Notes: a model not told the origin generated them from the sequence alone. A stretch of DNA of 64,000 bases from JACMLC01 sp963817025 (GCA_963817025.1 CAWFML010000004.1:992001-1056000); one strand, 5' to 3'; shown: positions 9,177 to 17,084, counted from the first letter of the stretch. A program made the numbers and translations.

Positions 9177-9338
9177 ATGCTGTCAGATGATTCCTCTCAA
9201 ACAACACCTGAGAAACCCAAGACCTGCTTTGTCATCATGCCTTTTGCCCTGAGAGAGGAGAAAGCTAGATGAGGTGAAGCCGATTTGTTTAAGAAAAAAT
9301 ATCTGTACGACAAAATTAGCTCAAACCTGCGTCTTTGA
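9177..9338 (+). pseudogene. Remnant of an FVIMPF-motif (TIR/deoxyribosyltransferase-like) gene
   Basis: An ATG at 9177 opens a 31-codon frame reading MLSDDSSQTTPEKPK then TCFVIMPFALREEKAR and a TGA at 9270-9272. In the same frame 21 further codons (GEADLFKKKYLYDKISSNLRL) run to a TGA at 9336. CFVIMPF is the first-strand motif of a group of TIR-like or nucleoside-2-deoxyribosyltransferase-like proteins, which continue with an acidic/aromatic helix much like DLFKKKYLYDKI. I read this as a 5' fragment broken by a nonsense codon and 3' truncation. It could instead be a tiny intact ORF. It is too short to assign firmly. Confidence 0.4.
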
Positions 9339-9497
9339 AACTGCGTAGAAAGCTTTGCCGGCAATGGCGGCGGAAAGCCTGCGCGTGGATGCCTTGAAAC
9401 GGACGCGCACAACCGCCAAAGCAGGCACGCGCATCAAAATGAACGCACGAACACTTGTCCGTCAAAATTGAAATTCTATAGCTACAGGAATAAAGCC

Positions 9498-10649
9498 ATG
9501 TATAAACTTTCTGCCCGTCAAATCCTGCTGGTAGCATTGCTCTCAGCCTTCTTTGCAGCAGGCACCGTCGCTTGTTTCAATCGTTTCAGCAACAACCTGC
9601 AACCGAACAGCAACGCCTTTACGGAAGCCCCTGCGGCTGGCATCACAGACCCCGCGCTCGCCACAGACGAACAGAACAACATAGAAGTTTACAAGATCAT
9701 CTCGCCGGGCGTGGCCTTTATCACTTCGACCTCTTACCGCAGGGATTTCTTCGGCGGGGTGCAGGAGGGACAAGGCTCAGGCTCAGGCTCCGTGATAGAC
9801 GATCAGGGCCATATCCTGACCAACTATCACGTCGTCGAAGGCGCGCAGAAACTGTCCGTCAGCTTTGCCGGAGACAAAACCTATCCGGCAAAATATATCG
9901 GCGGCGACCCGGACACAGACCTCGCCGTCATCAAAGTGGAAGCCCCGCGCGACCAGTTGACGGTTGTCCCGCTCGGAGATTCCGACAGGCTTTCGGTCGG
10001 GCAGAAGGTGCTGGCAATCGGCAATCCCTTCGGCCTCGACCGCACGTTGACGACAGGCGTCATCAGCGGATTGCAACGTCCTATCAGAGCACGCAATGAT
10101 CGTCCAATTGAAGGCGCGATACAGACAGACGCTTCGATTAATCCGGGCAACTCCGGCGGGCCGCTGCTTGATTCGCACGGGCGCATGATCGGCATCAACT
10201 CGCAAATCCTCTCGCCTTCCGGCGCGAGCGCGGGTGTAGGCTTTGCCGTTCCCGTCAACATCGCCAAGAGAATTGTCCCCGAGTTAATCCGCAACGGCAT
10301 GGTGCGTCGTCCGAAACTCGGCATCGGCTCGCGCGATGTCAACACTCTGCGCGGGATGCCTGTCGAAGAAGGCGTGCTGATTATCCAGTTGACGCCGGGC
10401 GGCTCGGCTGCGGCGGCGGGCCTGCGCGGTACGACGCAAACGGAAGAGGGAGACATCTCGCTCGGCGACATCATCGTCGGCATTGACGGCGACAAGGTGC
10501 GCAACAACGATGACCTCTATCGCATCCTCGATAAACGCCAGATAGGGGATGTCGTCAAGGTCGAAGTCCTGCGCGACAACGCGCGTCTTAACGTGCAGGT
10601 GCGCCTGCTCGAACTCCCCGATTCGCGGCGCGGAACCAACAGAAGATAA
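9498..10649 (+). CDS. htrA: HtrA/DegP-type serine protease (S1C, PDZ)
   Basis: A 383-residue exported protease. The N-terminal hydrophobic segment (residues 8-26) ends in VAC but lacks a clean lipobox, so it is a membrane anchor or signal peptide. Catalytic triad: His111 (NYHVVEG), Asp141 (DTDLAVIKV), Ser219 (GNSGGPLL). One C-terminal PDZ domain (about 285-375, from GIGSRDVN) binds unfolded C-termini. The role is probably envelope protein quality control. The ATG at 9498 was chosen because it follows AGGAAT and begins the signal sequence; a TTG 30 bp upstream is weaker. A 16-bp perfect hairpin follows the stop. Confidence 0.92.
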   Translation: MYKLSARQILLVALLSAFFAAGTVACFNRFSNNLQPNSNAFTEAPAAGITDPALATDEQNNIEVYKIISPGVAFITSTSYRRDFFGGVQEGQGSGSGSVIDDQGHILTNYHVVEGAQKLSVSFAGDKTYPAKYIGGDPDTDLAVIKVEAPRDQLTVVPLGDSDRLSVGQKVLAIGNPFGLDRTLTTGVISGLQRPIRARNDRPIEGAIQTDASINPGNSGGPLLDSHGRMIGINSQILSPSGASAGVGFAVPVNIAKRIVPELIRNGMVRRPKLGIGSRDVNTLRGMPVEEGVLIIQLTPGGSAAAAGLRGTTQTEEGDISLGDIIVGIDGDKVRNNDDLYRILDKRQIGDVVKVEVLRDNARLNVQVRLLELPDSRRGTNRR

Positions 10650-10653
10650 AGAG

Positions 10654-10705
10654 AGGCTGTCGGGTGTAGCTCAAGACAATCGCTTTTCACTACACCCGAC
10701 AGCCT
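10654..10705. terminator. GTGTCGGGTGTAG-family hairpin after htrA
   Basis: The 16-bp perfect stem AGGCTGTCGGGTGTAG (10654-10669) / CTACACCCGACAGCCT (10690-10705) lies 4 nt after the htrA stop. There is no long T-tract. The same sequence motif recurs at 10961 and 14312, so this is a dispersed repeat possibly used as a terminator. Confidence 0.55.
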
Positions 10706-10719
10706 TCCCCCTAATTCTT

Positions 10720-10956
10720 ATGGAGACGGAACACTTTATCAATCCGGGTTATGGCTGGCTATGCAAGCATTGCCAGCCGGAAACGGAAACGCGCGCGAGC
10801 CTGACGGAAGGCCGCGCGCGTTTTTTCACAGAGGGAGAAGCGGAAGATAAAGAGGTCGCGCTCTCTACGCCTGCCCTCGCACGCTGGCGAGATGCCAGCA
10901 GGCAATTTCTCGTCTGCCCGCGTTGCGGGATTGAAGAGAGGGTGGATAAGACTTAG
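10720..10956 (+). CDS. Small zinc-ribbon protein, unknown function
   Basis: 78 residues beginning METEHFINPGYGW. It has two cysteine knuckles, CKHC (residues 17-20) and CPRC near the C-terminus, in the spacing expected for a treble-clef or zinc-ribbon Zn site with a helical insert between them. No family name recognised. The ATG at 10720 lies 70 bp after htrA, behind a hairpin. Oddly, a strong GC hairpin followed by six T residues (10788-10826) lies inside the coding sequence. Confidence 0.6.
   Translation: METEHFINPGYGWLCKHCQPETETRASLTEGRARFFTEGEAEDKEVALSTPALARWRDASRQFLVCPRCGIEERVDKT
10788..10826 (+). terminator. Intragenic terminator-like hairpin
   Basis: AACGCGCGCG (10788-10797) pairs with CGCGCGCGTT (10813-10822), followed by a T-run at 10821-10826. 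It has all the hallmarks of an intrinsic terminator but lies inside the zinc-ribbon coding sequence, 70 nt after its start. Confidence 0.45.
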
Positions 10957-10960
10957 AGTA

Positions 10961-11026
10961 AGGGGATAGGGTGTCGGGTGTAGTGAAAGACAAATTGCTT
11001 TTCCGACACCCGACACCCTATCCCCT
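10961..11026. terminator. GTGTCGGGTG-family hairpin between convergent genes
   Basis: A 20-bp perfect inverted repeat (AGGGGATAGGGTGTCGGGTG, 10961-10980, with its complement at 11007-11026) sits between the convergent zinc-ribbon and pyrophosphatase genes, where a bidirectional terminator would be expected. Confidence 0.6.
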
Positions 11027-11052
11027 GTTTTCTCTGCGCCTTTGCGTGAAAA

Positions 11053-11754
11053 CTATCTTTGCTCTTCGCCAATCAACAATCTGCGAAGCTCGCTGACGCG
11101 ATTCTCCGGCGAGCCGTACCGCGCTCGATAATCCTCTGCGCTTCGTTTAATCGCCTCGAACGCATCCGCGCGCCCGTAGACTTCAGCAATCTCGACGCGG
11201 CGGGGGGCTTCGCCCGGCAATTGCTTGTAGCTCAGGAAATAATGTTTGAGACGATCTACCAGCCCTGTCGGGCAATCCGTGAGTTCGCGTATATGACCAA
11301 ACGCAACATCGGATTCGAGCACAGCGATAATCTTGTCATCCGCCTCGTTACCGTCAATCATCCGCAGGCCGCCGATGGGCTTGGCGCGCACCAGAAAGTT
11401 TGCATGCGCGATGGTCTTTTCCGTCAGCACGCAGATGTCCATAGGGTCTCCGTCGCCTTTGATACTGCTGCGGCCCGTGCGCTCGCTGCACAACCGGCCC
11501 ACGCCGTCGCCGCAAAAAGTCTGCGGGATAAAACCGTAAGGCGTCGGGCAGAGCGAGGAAAACCTCTGCGGCCTGTCCAGGCGCAGATGGCCCGAAGGTT
11601 TATCCAACTCATACTTCACCACATCCGTCGGCACGATTTCGACGTACACATTGACAGTATCCGGCGCGTCAACGCCGGGCGCGACTCCATGCCACGGGTG
11701 TGCCTGAAACAGAACCGCCAGCAGGTCGTTGAGCGCAGCATTATTGTCAGACAT
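11053..11754 (-). CDS. ppa: Inorganic pyrophosphatase (family I)
   Basis: A 233-residue soluble enzyme hydrolysing PPi to phosphate, pulling biosynthetic reactions forward. Family I signatures are present: KYELDK, the PYGFIPQT motif, the metal-binding GDGDPMDICVL and a later acidic EADDKIIAV. It is slightly longer than the roughly 175-residue bacterial enzymes, with an N-terminal extension (residues 1-30) and an insert around residues 80-100, as in some Acidobacteriota and plant-like forms. Start ATG at 11754. Confidence 0.93.
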   Translation of the reverse strand: MSDNNAALNDLLAVLFQAHPWHGVAPGVDAPDTVNVYVEIVPTDVVKYELDKPSGHLRLDRPQRFSSLCPTPYGFIPQTFCGDGVGRLCSERTGRSSIKGDGDPMDICVLTEKTIAHANFLVRAKPIGGLRMIDGNEADDKIIAVLESDVAFGHIRELTDCPTGLVDRLKHYFLSYKQLPGEAPRRVEIAEVYGRADAFEAIKRSAEDYRARYGSPENRVSELRRLLIGEEQR

Positions 11755-11891
11755 AACTTCTCTTTCCGGTCGCGCGCCGCAGGCTTTCTATACCGGCGCG
11801 CATTAGTGCTAAAATCCGTACATCAGCATTGAGGGTTTCAACTTGATTATGAAACCTGTACTTTGAACTGTCCATTCAGAATCGTCAGAGT

Positions 11892-11980
11892 TTCCTTCGC
11901 GCTCTTGGCGAAACAATTTGCGGTCTGTGCGTTAAAAAAGCGCTCAAGCGCAAAGGAGTAAGACGCAAAGAAACGCAAAG
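11892..11980. repeat. Degenerate CGCAAAG-family repeat
   Basis: Scattered GCGCTCTTGGCG, GCGCAAAGGAG and ACGCAAAGAAACGCAAAGCG units form an eroded inverted repeat in the 280-bp gap between the divergent pyrophosphatase and membrane-protein genes. Confidence 0.35.
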
Positions 11981-12036
11981 CGTTGATTGCTAATCTCTCT
12001 CCCGGTTTGGGCGACCACCGATCTTTTGAGTTCTAT

Positions 12037-13113
12037 ATGTCGGCTACTACACAAGTCATCACTGAAAGAGAAGAAACGAGCGTGCTCAGCCTGCGCTGGA
12101 TAATCAGCGCGCGTGAGGATTTGGTCTGGTTCATAGGCTCTGTGCTGTCCAGCTATCTGCTGCTGGCTTTATACATCAGCGGGCTGGTTCCGCTCGTCTG
12201 GATGGTCGGAGCGTGGGCCGTGCTGATAGATGCGCCGCATGTCTTCGGCACGTTCTCGCGCACCTACTTTGACCGCATGGAGCGGCGCACGCGCAAACGT
12301 CTGCTCTGGGGTTCGCTGGTTTTCTTTCTCGTCGGCCCGTTGATGGTGCTGGCGGGCGCGGGGCTAATCTTCTTTTTCCTCGCGGCGCTCTGGGCCTATT
12401 ATCATCTGGTCAAACAGCACTACGGCTTTATGGTGCTCTACAAAAAGAAGAACGACGACCTCGCACGGATAGATAACGCGCTTGACCGCACATTCCTGCT
12501 GCTCGCTTTCACTTATCCCTTCGTAGCCTTTATCGAACGCGACCCCGAAGCGATGAAGCGCGTGCCCGCAGGACTTCAATCGGGCATCGGCATCCTTGCG
12601 ACAGCCTTACTGATTGCGACTCTGCTCGCAGCAGCCGCGTGGCTCTTTCGTCAGGCCCAAAGGGCTGTGCAGGGACAGCCGCTTAATCTTCCGAAATACC
12701 TTTTGCTCGCGGCAGCGATTCCCATGCACTGGATAGTCCTCTTGACGCCGATGGAGCATAAGACCATCGCCATCGTCGCCATTCTGACCATCTATCATAA
12801 CCTGCAATATCATCGCCTGATCTGGTTTCACAATCAGAAGTATACGAAGCAGGCGGACGCCAGAGAGCATTACGGCGCAGCCGAGCTAATCAGCAGGCGT
12901 CTGATTTATTACATAGCCTTTGGCATTCTCTTCGGTCTCTGGTATCAGTTGCCGCGCCAGTACATGCGCGCGACTTTCGGAGAGACGACGACCGTCACGC
13001 AAATCGTCGCGGCCTTTTTCTGGGGCTACGCTTTTATACATTACTATCTCGACTCGAAAATCTGGCGCGTGCGCCGCGACCCCGCAGTCGGCAAGGCTTT
13101 GCAGATGAGTTGA
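12037..13113 (+). CDS. His-rich polytopic membrane protein, unknown
   Basis: 358 residues (ATG 12037; a TTG at 11983 would add 18) with about eight membrane helices. Conserved-looking histidine clusters sit at helix ends: DAPHVFGTFSRTYFD, YYHLVKQHYGF, TIYHNLQYHRLIWFHN and FIHYYLDSKIWR. This spread of histidines resembles di-iron membrane oxygenases and the Brp/Blh carotenoid dioxygenases, but I could not align it convincingly to either. It lies 260 bp upstream of, and co-oriented with, the CarH-like photosensor gene. Function unknown. Confidence 0.7.
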   Translation: MSATTQVITEREETSVLSLRWIISAREDLVWFIGSVLSSYLLLALYISGLVPLVWMVGAWAVLIDAPHVFGTFSRTYFDRMERRTRKRLLWGSLVFFLVGPLMVLAGAGLIFFFLAALWAYYHLVKQHYGFMVLYKKKNDDLARIDNALDRTFLLLAFTYPFVAFIERDPEAMKRVPAGLQSGIGILATALLIATLLAAAAWLFRQAQRAVQGQPLNLPKYLLLAAAIPMHWIVLLTPMEHKTIAIVAILTIYHNLQYHRLIWFHNQKYTKQADAREHYGAAELISRRLIYYIAFGILFGLWYQLPRQYMRATFGETTTVTQIVAAFFWGYAFIHYYLDSKIWRVRRDPAVGKALQMS

Positions 13114-13323
13114 TTTAAAATACGAAGAGCTGCGCCCGCCACAAGCACAGCCCTCCGTAGACTCTCAGCAAGGCCGAAGCTTTGATGAGAGATACCCGAT
13201 AGCTCTTTTTACCCGATGCGATGTTTCATGTCCGGCATCATAGCAAAACCGCTCAAATCGTGCAACACAATTCTTATCAAAAACCGTAGTTCTCCTTAAA
13301 TACTGTGGGATTGTCGAAATCCC

Positions 13324-13353
13324 TTGACGCATCAAGCAAAAGCCGGCTACTCT
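13324..13353 (+). promoter_or_regulatory. Candidate sigma70-type promoter of the CarH-like gene
   Basis: TTGACG (13324-13329), an 18-bp spacer, then TACTCT (13348-13353), 19 bp before the ATG at 13373. The predicted transcript has a leader of only about a dozen bases and no clear Shine-Dalgarno, so near-leaderless translation is implied. CarH proteins usually repress their own promoter, but no operator repeat was identified. Confidence 0.4.
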
Positions 13354-13372
13354 TTATTCGTCTAAATCGTTC

Positions 13373-14269
13373 ATGGAAGAGAGACGCACAAACTTTCTGA
13401 CAACGCGGCAACTGGCGCGCATGTGGCAGGTCAGCGAGGCGACGATCAAGCGCTGGGCCGACGCAGGGCATCTGCATTCGCAGAAGACCCTGGGCGGGCA
13501 TCGACGCTTTGCGCTCTCAGAGGTCTTGAGATTCGAGGGCGAGCGCGGGCTGGCGGATACAGCGGAGAAGCGTGTCGCGCGGGCGCAAGCTTCCGTGTCC
13601 TCAAGTCTCAGCGCATCATCGAAGCAGAGCGAGGCGCGCGAACAGTTTTTTGCAGCCATCGCCGTCGGCCATGAAGCAGAAGCGACGGCCACTCTGCTTA
13701 AATCGCATCTGGATCAGATGCCGCCCATCAGGATTCTGGAAGAGATTGTCGCCGTCTCGCTCCAACGCGTCGGCGATCTCTGGCATAGCGATGAAATGTC
13801 CGTCGCAGACGAGCATCTAGCCACGCGGACAGCCATCAGGGCCATCGAAGTTTTGCGTAATTCGATTCGACCGGCGCAAGGGGGCGGGCCTGTCGCAATT
13901 TGCTGCGCCGTTGAGGACGAGCAGCATGAGGTGGCTACGCTCTGCGTACAGTTGTTGCTTGAGAGCGAAGGCTGGAGCGTCAGGAATTTGGGGGCCAATA
14001 CTCCCTTCTTTGCCCTGAGCGACGCCGTTCAGAAGCACCGCCCGCGTCTGGTCTGTATCTCTTCGACCACCAACATTGCGCTTTCCAGGTACGCGCGCGA
14101 GTATGCGCAATTTCAGACGCTCGCAAAAAAACACCGTGCACACATCGCGCTCGGCGGCGAAGGCTTTCAGGACGAGACGATACAAAAGAGATTCCCGGCG
14201 GACTTATGCGCTGCAAATCTAACGCAGTTGTTGCAGTTCATCAGCGAAGAAAGAAAGCCCAACAACTAA
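13373..14269 (+). CDS. MerR/B12-binding CarH-like photoreceptor regulator
   Basis: 298 residues: an N-terminal MerR winged helix (residues 8-55; TTRQLARMWQVSEATIKRW, GGHRRF), a helical-bundle cobalamin cap (about 88-165) and a Rossmann B12 domain (about 173-292). The light-sensing Wx9EH motif of CarH/LitR is intact: Trp137, Glu147, His148. The lower cobalt ligand His185 is present in EDEQHEVA. In CarH, adenosylcobalamin drives tetramerisation and DNA repression in the dark, and light breaks the Co-C bond and derepresses. Targets are usually carotenoid genes; none is obvious here except possibly the His-rich membrane protein upstream. A purely cobalamin-responsive regulator is the alternative. 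Confidence 0.82.
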   Translation: MEERRTNFLTTRQLARMWQVSEATIKRWADAGHLHSQKTLGGHRRFALSEVLRFEGERGLADTAEKRVARAQASVSSSLSASSKQSEAREQFFAAIAVGHEAEATATLLKSHLDQMPPIRILEEIVAVSLQRVGDLWHSDEMSVADEHLATRTAIRAIEVLRNSIRPAQGGGPVAICCAVEDEQHEVATLCVQLLLESEGWSVRNLGANTPFFALSDAVQKHRPRLVCISSTTNIALSRYAREYAQFQTLAKKHRAHIALGGEGFQDETIQKRFPADLCAANLTQLLQFISEERKPNN

Positions 14270-14403
14270 AAAGTTTCGTGCAAAGACGCGAAGAGCAAGG
14301 GTTTTGGGTGAAGGGTGTCGGGGGTAGGAAAAGCAACTGTCTTCACTACACCCGACACCCTATCCCCTTCTCCCTTCTTCTTTGCGCCTTTGCGCGAAAC
14401 TTT
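14270..14403. repeat. Composite nested palindrome
   Basis: Outer arms of the CGCAAAG family (AAAGTTTCGTGCAAAGACGC, 14270-14289, with 14384-14403) enclose a copy of the GTGTCGGG family (14312-14327 with 14346-14361, one mismatch). Two unrelated repeat families are nested one in the other between convergent genes. Confidence 0.65.
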
Positions 14404-14442
14404 CTTGTTAAAAGAAACTGCTTTCAGATAAATATCTCTGCT

Positions 14443-17040
14443 TCAATCCTCATCATGATCCTCGCCGTCGTAATGCATGACAAGGCATTCTTCGTCCATA
14501 ACCGTTTCGAGATGCACTGGACGGCCCCACAGCGTATAGACATGCTCAAGAGCTTTACGCGCGTAACGCTGATCCAACTCAGTGCCTTCGTACTGGTGCT
14601 TCAGGTACAGCTCGCGGTTGCCGTTATAGTCGCCGTCTGCGACCACCAGATAAGGAAATCCGAAATTAGTCATATTGGCGACGAGCTGATCGCGGACGCG
14701 TTCCCAGCGTTTCTCTGTAATCGTCCACTCCTCTTCTTCGACCAGCTCGTACACAAACAAGTCCAGCTCTTCGCACAACTCTTCCGTCAGGTAGTTGCGC
14801 AGGAAAGAGACATCATTGTCCAGCTCGCGCACCTCAAAAATCTTTTCGCGTCCGGCATGCGCGGAATCCCCCAGCGCGGCCCAACGTCTCTCTATATCTT
14901 CAAAGATTTTGTAGCCCAGATAATACGGATTCAACTGGCCCACATGCGGCGAGACCACGCCCGCATGAAGCTCGGCAAACTCCATATGCTCGCTATCCGG
15001 CAGGTCAAGCTCGCGCATAATACGCGAATGCCAGAACGAGTTGTGATTGATAAATCCATTGGCTACATAAGCATGTTTTTCATCAACTGTAATGTCATAA
15101 ACGTCCGCGCAACCGTATTCTATAGCAACGACTTCGTCCCCGATTTCTTCCTTTTTGAACCAGCGATGCCGTTCGACGTATTCGCGCAAAGCGCCCTGCT
15201 TGCGTTCAAGACCAAATCCTACCTCATGCAGAAAGAGTGCGGCTGAGGCTCCGGTGATTTCAAGCTGCGTAATTTCGTGCAAGTGCTTTCGCTGTGTCGA
15301 GAGAATGCCATAGTTGAGCAGTATTATCTGAATTGTGCGAATCAAGTTTTCACTGGAAGATGAAAGGCGTATGCCACATTCTCCGGCATACGCATCGGCA
15401 TCGAAATATCCACGCAGGAATGCCGACACAACCTCTTTCGGTGAACGCAAGATAGGCGCAGGAATCTTTTTGTTTCTGGCCGTGTCCGAAAGATTGATGC
15501 CTAAAGATTCAAGCCATTTCAGAAGCTCGCGCGAATGCACAATCACGCGCCAGCGCCCGCCTGCCTCAGTCGCGTCCCAAAATTTTCTAACATTCAGATT
15601 CAGCGAAGAATTTATAATCTCCGCTAATCTGACAGCTATCTCTTCATCTCCGGAGGTAAAACAAATACCGGATTTAGTTCGGTTACCATCCCCTATGAAA
15701 TAGCCGAGCAGCCATGCAAGCTCTTCATTCAACACTGCCGGAAGGCTCAGCGAAGAGCGCGTCGAAAGGATTTTCCCTTTATAGCCACGCTGATAAGATG
15801 TAGCAGCGAGCGCGGCATTTATTCCGACCGCGCAGAGTGTTCTCTGGCCTTTCAAATGGCGCAGGACTGTCCACGACGAGACTCCTGCAAGAGAAGCGAC
15901 TGTTTCCAGTGTGGGGCTTGGCCGGGTCGGAGAGAAGTCAAAAGACAATTTCTCCTTCGGCCAGATGTTAGTGCCATATTCGATAGCAATACGATCACCA
16001 AGTTTTAAGCTTTCGAGTTGTGCCCACGTTCCATCTTCAAGCTGAAGGCGATGCTTGTCAGCCCCTTCAATCATCAGTCCGCGACGTGTGCGAATGCGAA
16101 TCGTTGGAACTTTCTCTTCCTTGTGAAAATCGGTGATGGGATAAAGCTCGCCGAATCCGCTTCCGGCAACCAGAATCTTTTGCCCATTCTTATGAAGCTC
16201 ATCAAAACGAAGAAAGCCTTGCTCTGTAACCAGCAGCGAATCTCCGGTCGCACACGCCCATCCCTCGTTCATGGTCTTAGTCTGCATCTGCGGGACGAAG
16301 TATTCCATCTCTTCATGAATCATTCCCAGCACGTCGCGCTCCCACGGTTGCAGGTGGGGCGCATGGCGCATGACGTAGTAGATGATGTCCTTTTCCGGCA
16401 GGTGGTCGCGGCGCGGGTTCGGGGCTTGCTGTTGCGGCTCAGGCTCTGCCTTCTCGCCCATTTTCCACAGGTCGTCATAGCGGCCTTCGCGGCGCTGAGG
16501 GGCTTGCGGGCGCGGCGACTGCGGGTTCGGGCGCTTGATAAAAAAGTTCGGGTCAATGTGCTCTTCGATGGCGAGCACGGCGTCGAGAAGTTTTTCGACC
16601 GTCTTGCGCCCGTACTTGAACTCGTACTCGGTCATGCGTCCCGAATGCGACGAGACGCTTTCGACCATCCGGCGGTTGGTCTTGGAGAAATAGACATTGT
16701 TTTTGAAAAAGTCCACGTGGCCCAGAACATGCGCCATGACCAGTTTGTTCTGCACAGGGCTGTTGGTCTCAAGCAGGAAACCGTATGACGGATTGGTATT
16801 GATGACGACCTCGTAAATCTTCGAGAGGCCGAAGTCGTACATCGTCTTCATGCGGTGATAAGCTTTTCCGAAAGTCCAGTGCGAGTAACGACCGGGCAGA
16901 GCGTAAGAGCCTATCTCGTACATCACAGTCGCGGGCACGATCTCAAAGCGCGTCGGGAAAGGGTCGAGGCCGAACCTTTGGGCCACCTCCCAGATTTGCT
17001 CAAGAGCTTTTTCGAGGTCTTTGATTTCGCGGTCTAGCAT
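14443..17040 (-). CDS. spoVR: SpoVR family protein interrupted by an intein
   Basis: An 865-residue precursor. Residues 1-262 and 668-865 together form a SpoVR/YcgB protein of 460 residues, the usual size; hallmarks are the HVLGHVDFF region and MNEGWA joined to SFWHSRIM. Residues 263-667 are an in-frame intein that splits the conserved NEGWA/S(Y/F)WHSRI motif. SpoVR works with the PrkA kinase and the DUF444 protein in stationary-phase, sporulation or stress programmes; its biochemistry is undefined. Both partners are encoded upstream on the same strand. Start ATG at 17040. Confidence 0.95.
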   Translation of the reverse strand: MLDREIKDLEKALEQIWEVAQRFGLDPFPTRFEIVPATVMYEIGSYALPGRYSHWTFGKAYHRMKTMYDFGLSKIYEVVINTNPSYGFLLETNSPVQNKLVMAHVLGHVDFFKNNVYFSKTNRRMVESVSSHSGRMTEYEFKYGRKTVEKLLDAVLAIEEHIDPNFFIKRPNPQSPRPQAPQRREGRYDDLWKMGEKAEPEPQQQAPNPRRDHLPEKDIIYYVMRHAPHLQPWERDVLGMIHEEMEYFVPQMQTKTMNEGWACATGDSLLVTEQGFLRFDELHKNGQKILVAGSGFGELYPITDFHKEEKVPTIRIRTRRGLMIEGADKHRLQLEDGTWAQLESLKLGDRIAIEYGTNIWPKEKLSFDFSPTRPSPTLETVASLAGVSSWTVLRHLKGQRTLCAVGINAALAATSYQRGYKGKILSTRSSLSLPAVLNEELAWLLGYFIGDGNRTKSGICFTSGDEEIAVRLAEIINSSLNLNVRKFWDATEAGGRWRVIVHSRELLKWLESLGINLSDTARNKKIPAPILRSPKEVVSAFLRGYFDADAYAGECGIRLSSSSENLIRTIQIILLNYGILSTQRKHLHEITQLEITGASAALFLHEVGFGLERKQGALREYVERHRWFKKEEIGDEVVAIEYGCADVYDITVDEKHAYVANGFINHNSFWHSRIMRELDLPDSEHMEFAELHAGVVSPHVGQLNPYYLGYKIFEDIERRWAALGDSAHAGREKIFEVRELDNDVSFLRNYLTEELCEELDLFVYELVEEEEWTITEKRWERVRDQLVANMTNFGFPYLVVADGDYNGNRELYLKHQYEGTELDQRYARKALEHVYTLWGRPVHLETVMDEECLVMHYDGEDHDED
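15040..16254 (-). other. LAGLIDADG intein in SpoVR
   Basis: Precursor residues 263-667 (405 residues). The N-terminal splice junction is Cys263 (CATGDSLLVTEQGF, block A); block B is around DKHRLQL; block F/G is VYDITVDEKHAYVANGF then INHN, ending His666-Asn667, with Ser668 as the +1 nucleophile. All class 1 splicing residues are therefore present. Two homing-endonuclease motifs, LLGYFIGDG (about 444-452) and LRGYFDADA (about 542-550), are intact in outline. A LacI-like helix-turn-helix (ETVASLAGVSSWTVLRHLKG, about 379-398) lies before the endonuclease. Base composition looks less GC-rich than the extein, which suggests acquisition. Confidence 0.95.
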
Positions 17041-17084
17041 GATTGATTAACTCAAAACTTCTTTGCCTGTGCCTGCGGGTAAAT

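Noticed and set aside
16018..16788. 256-codon plus-strand frame across the SpoVR/intein junction
   Set aside because: Antisense to the SpoVR precursor, whose frame is continuous and motif-rich.
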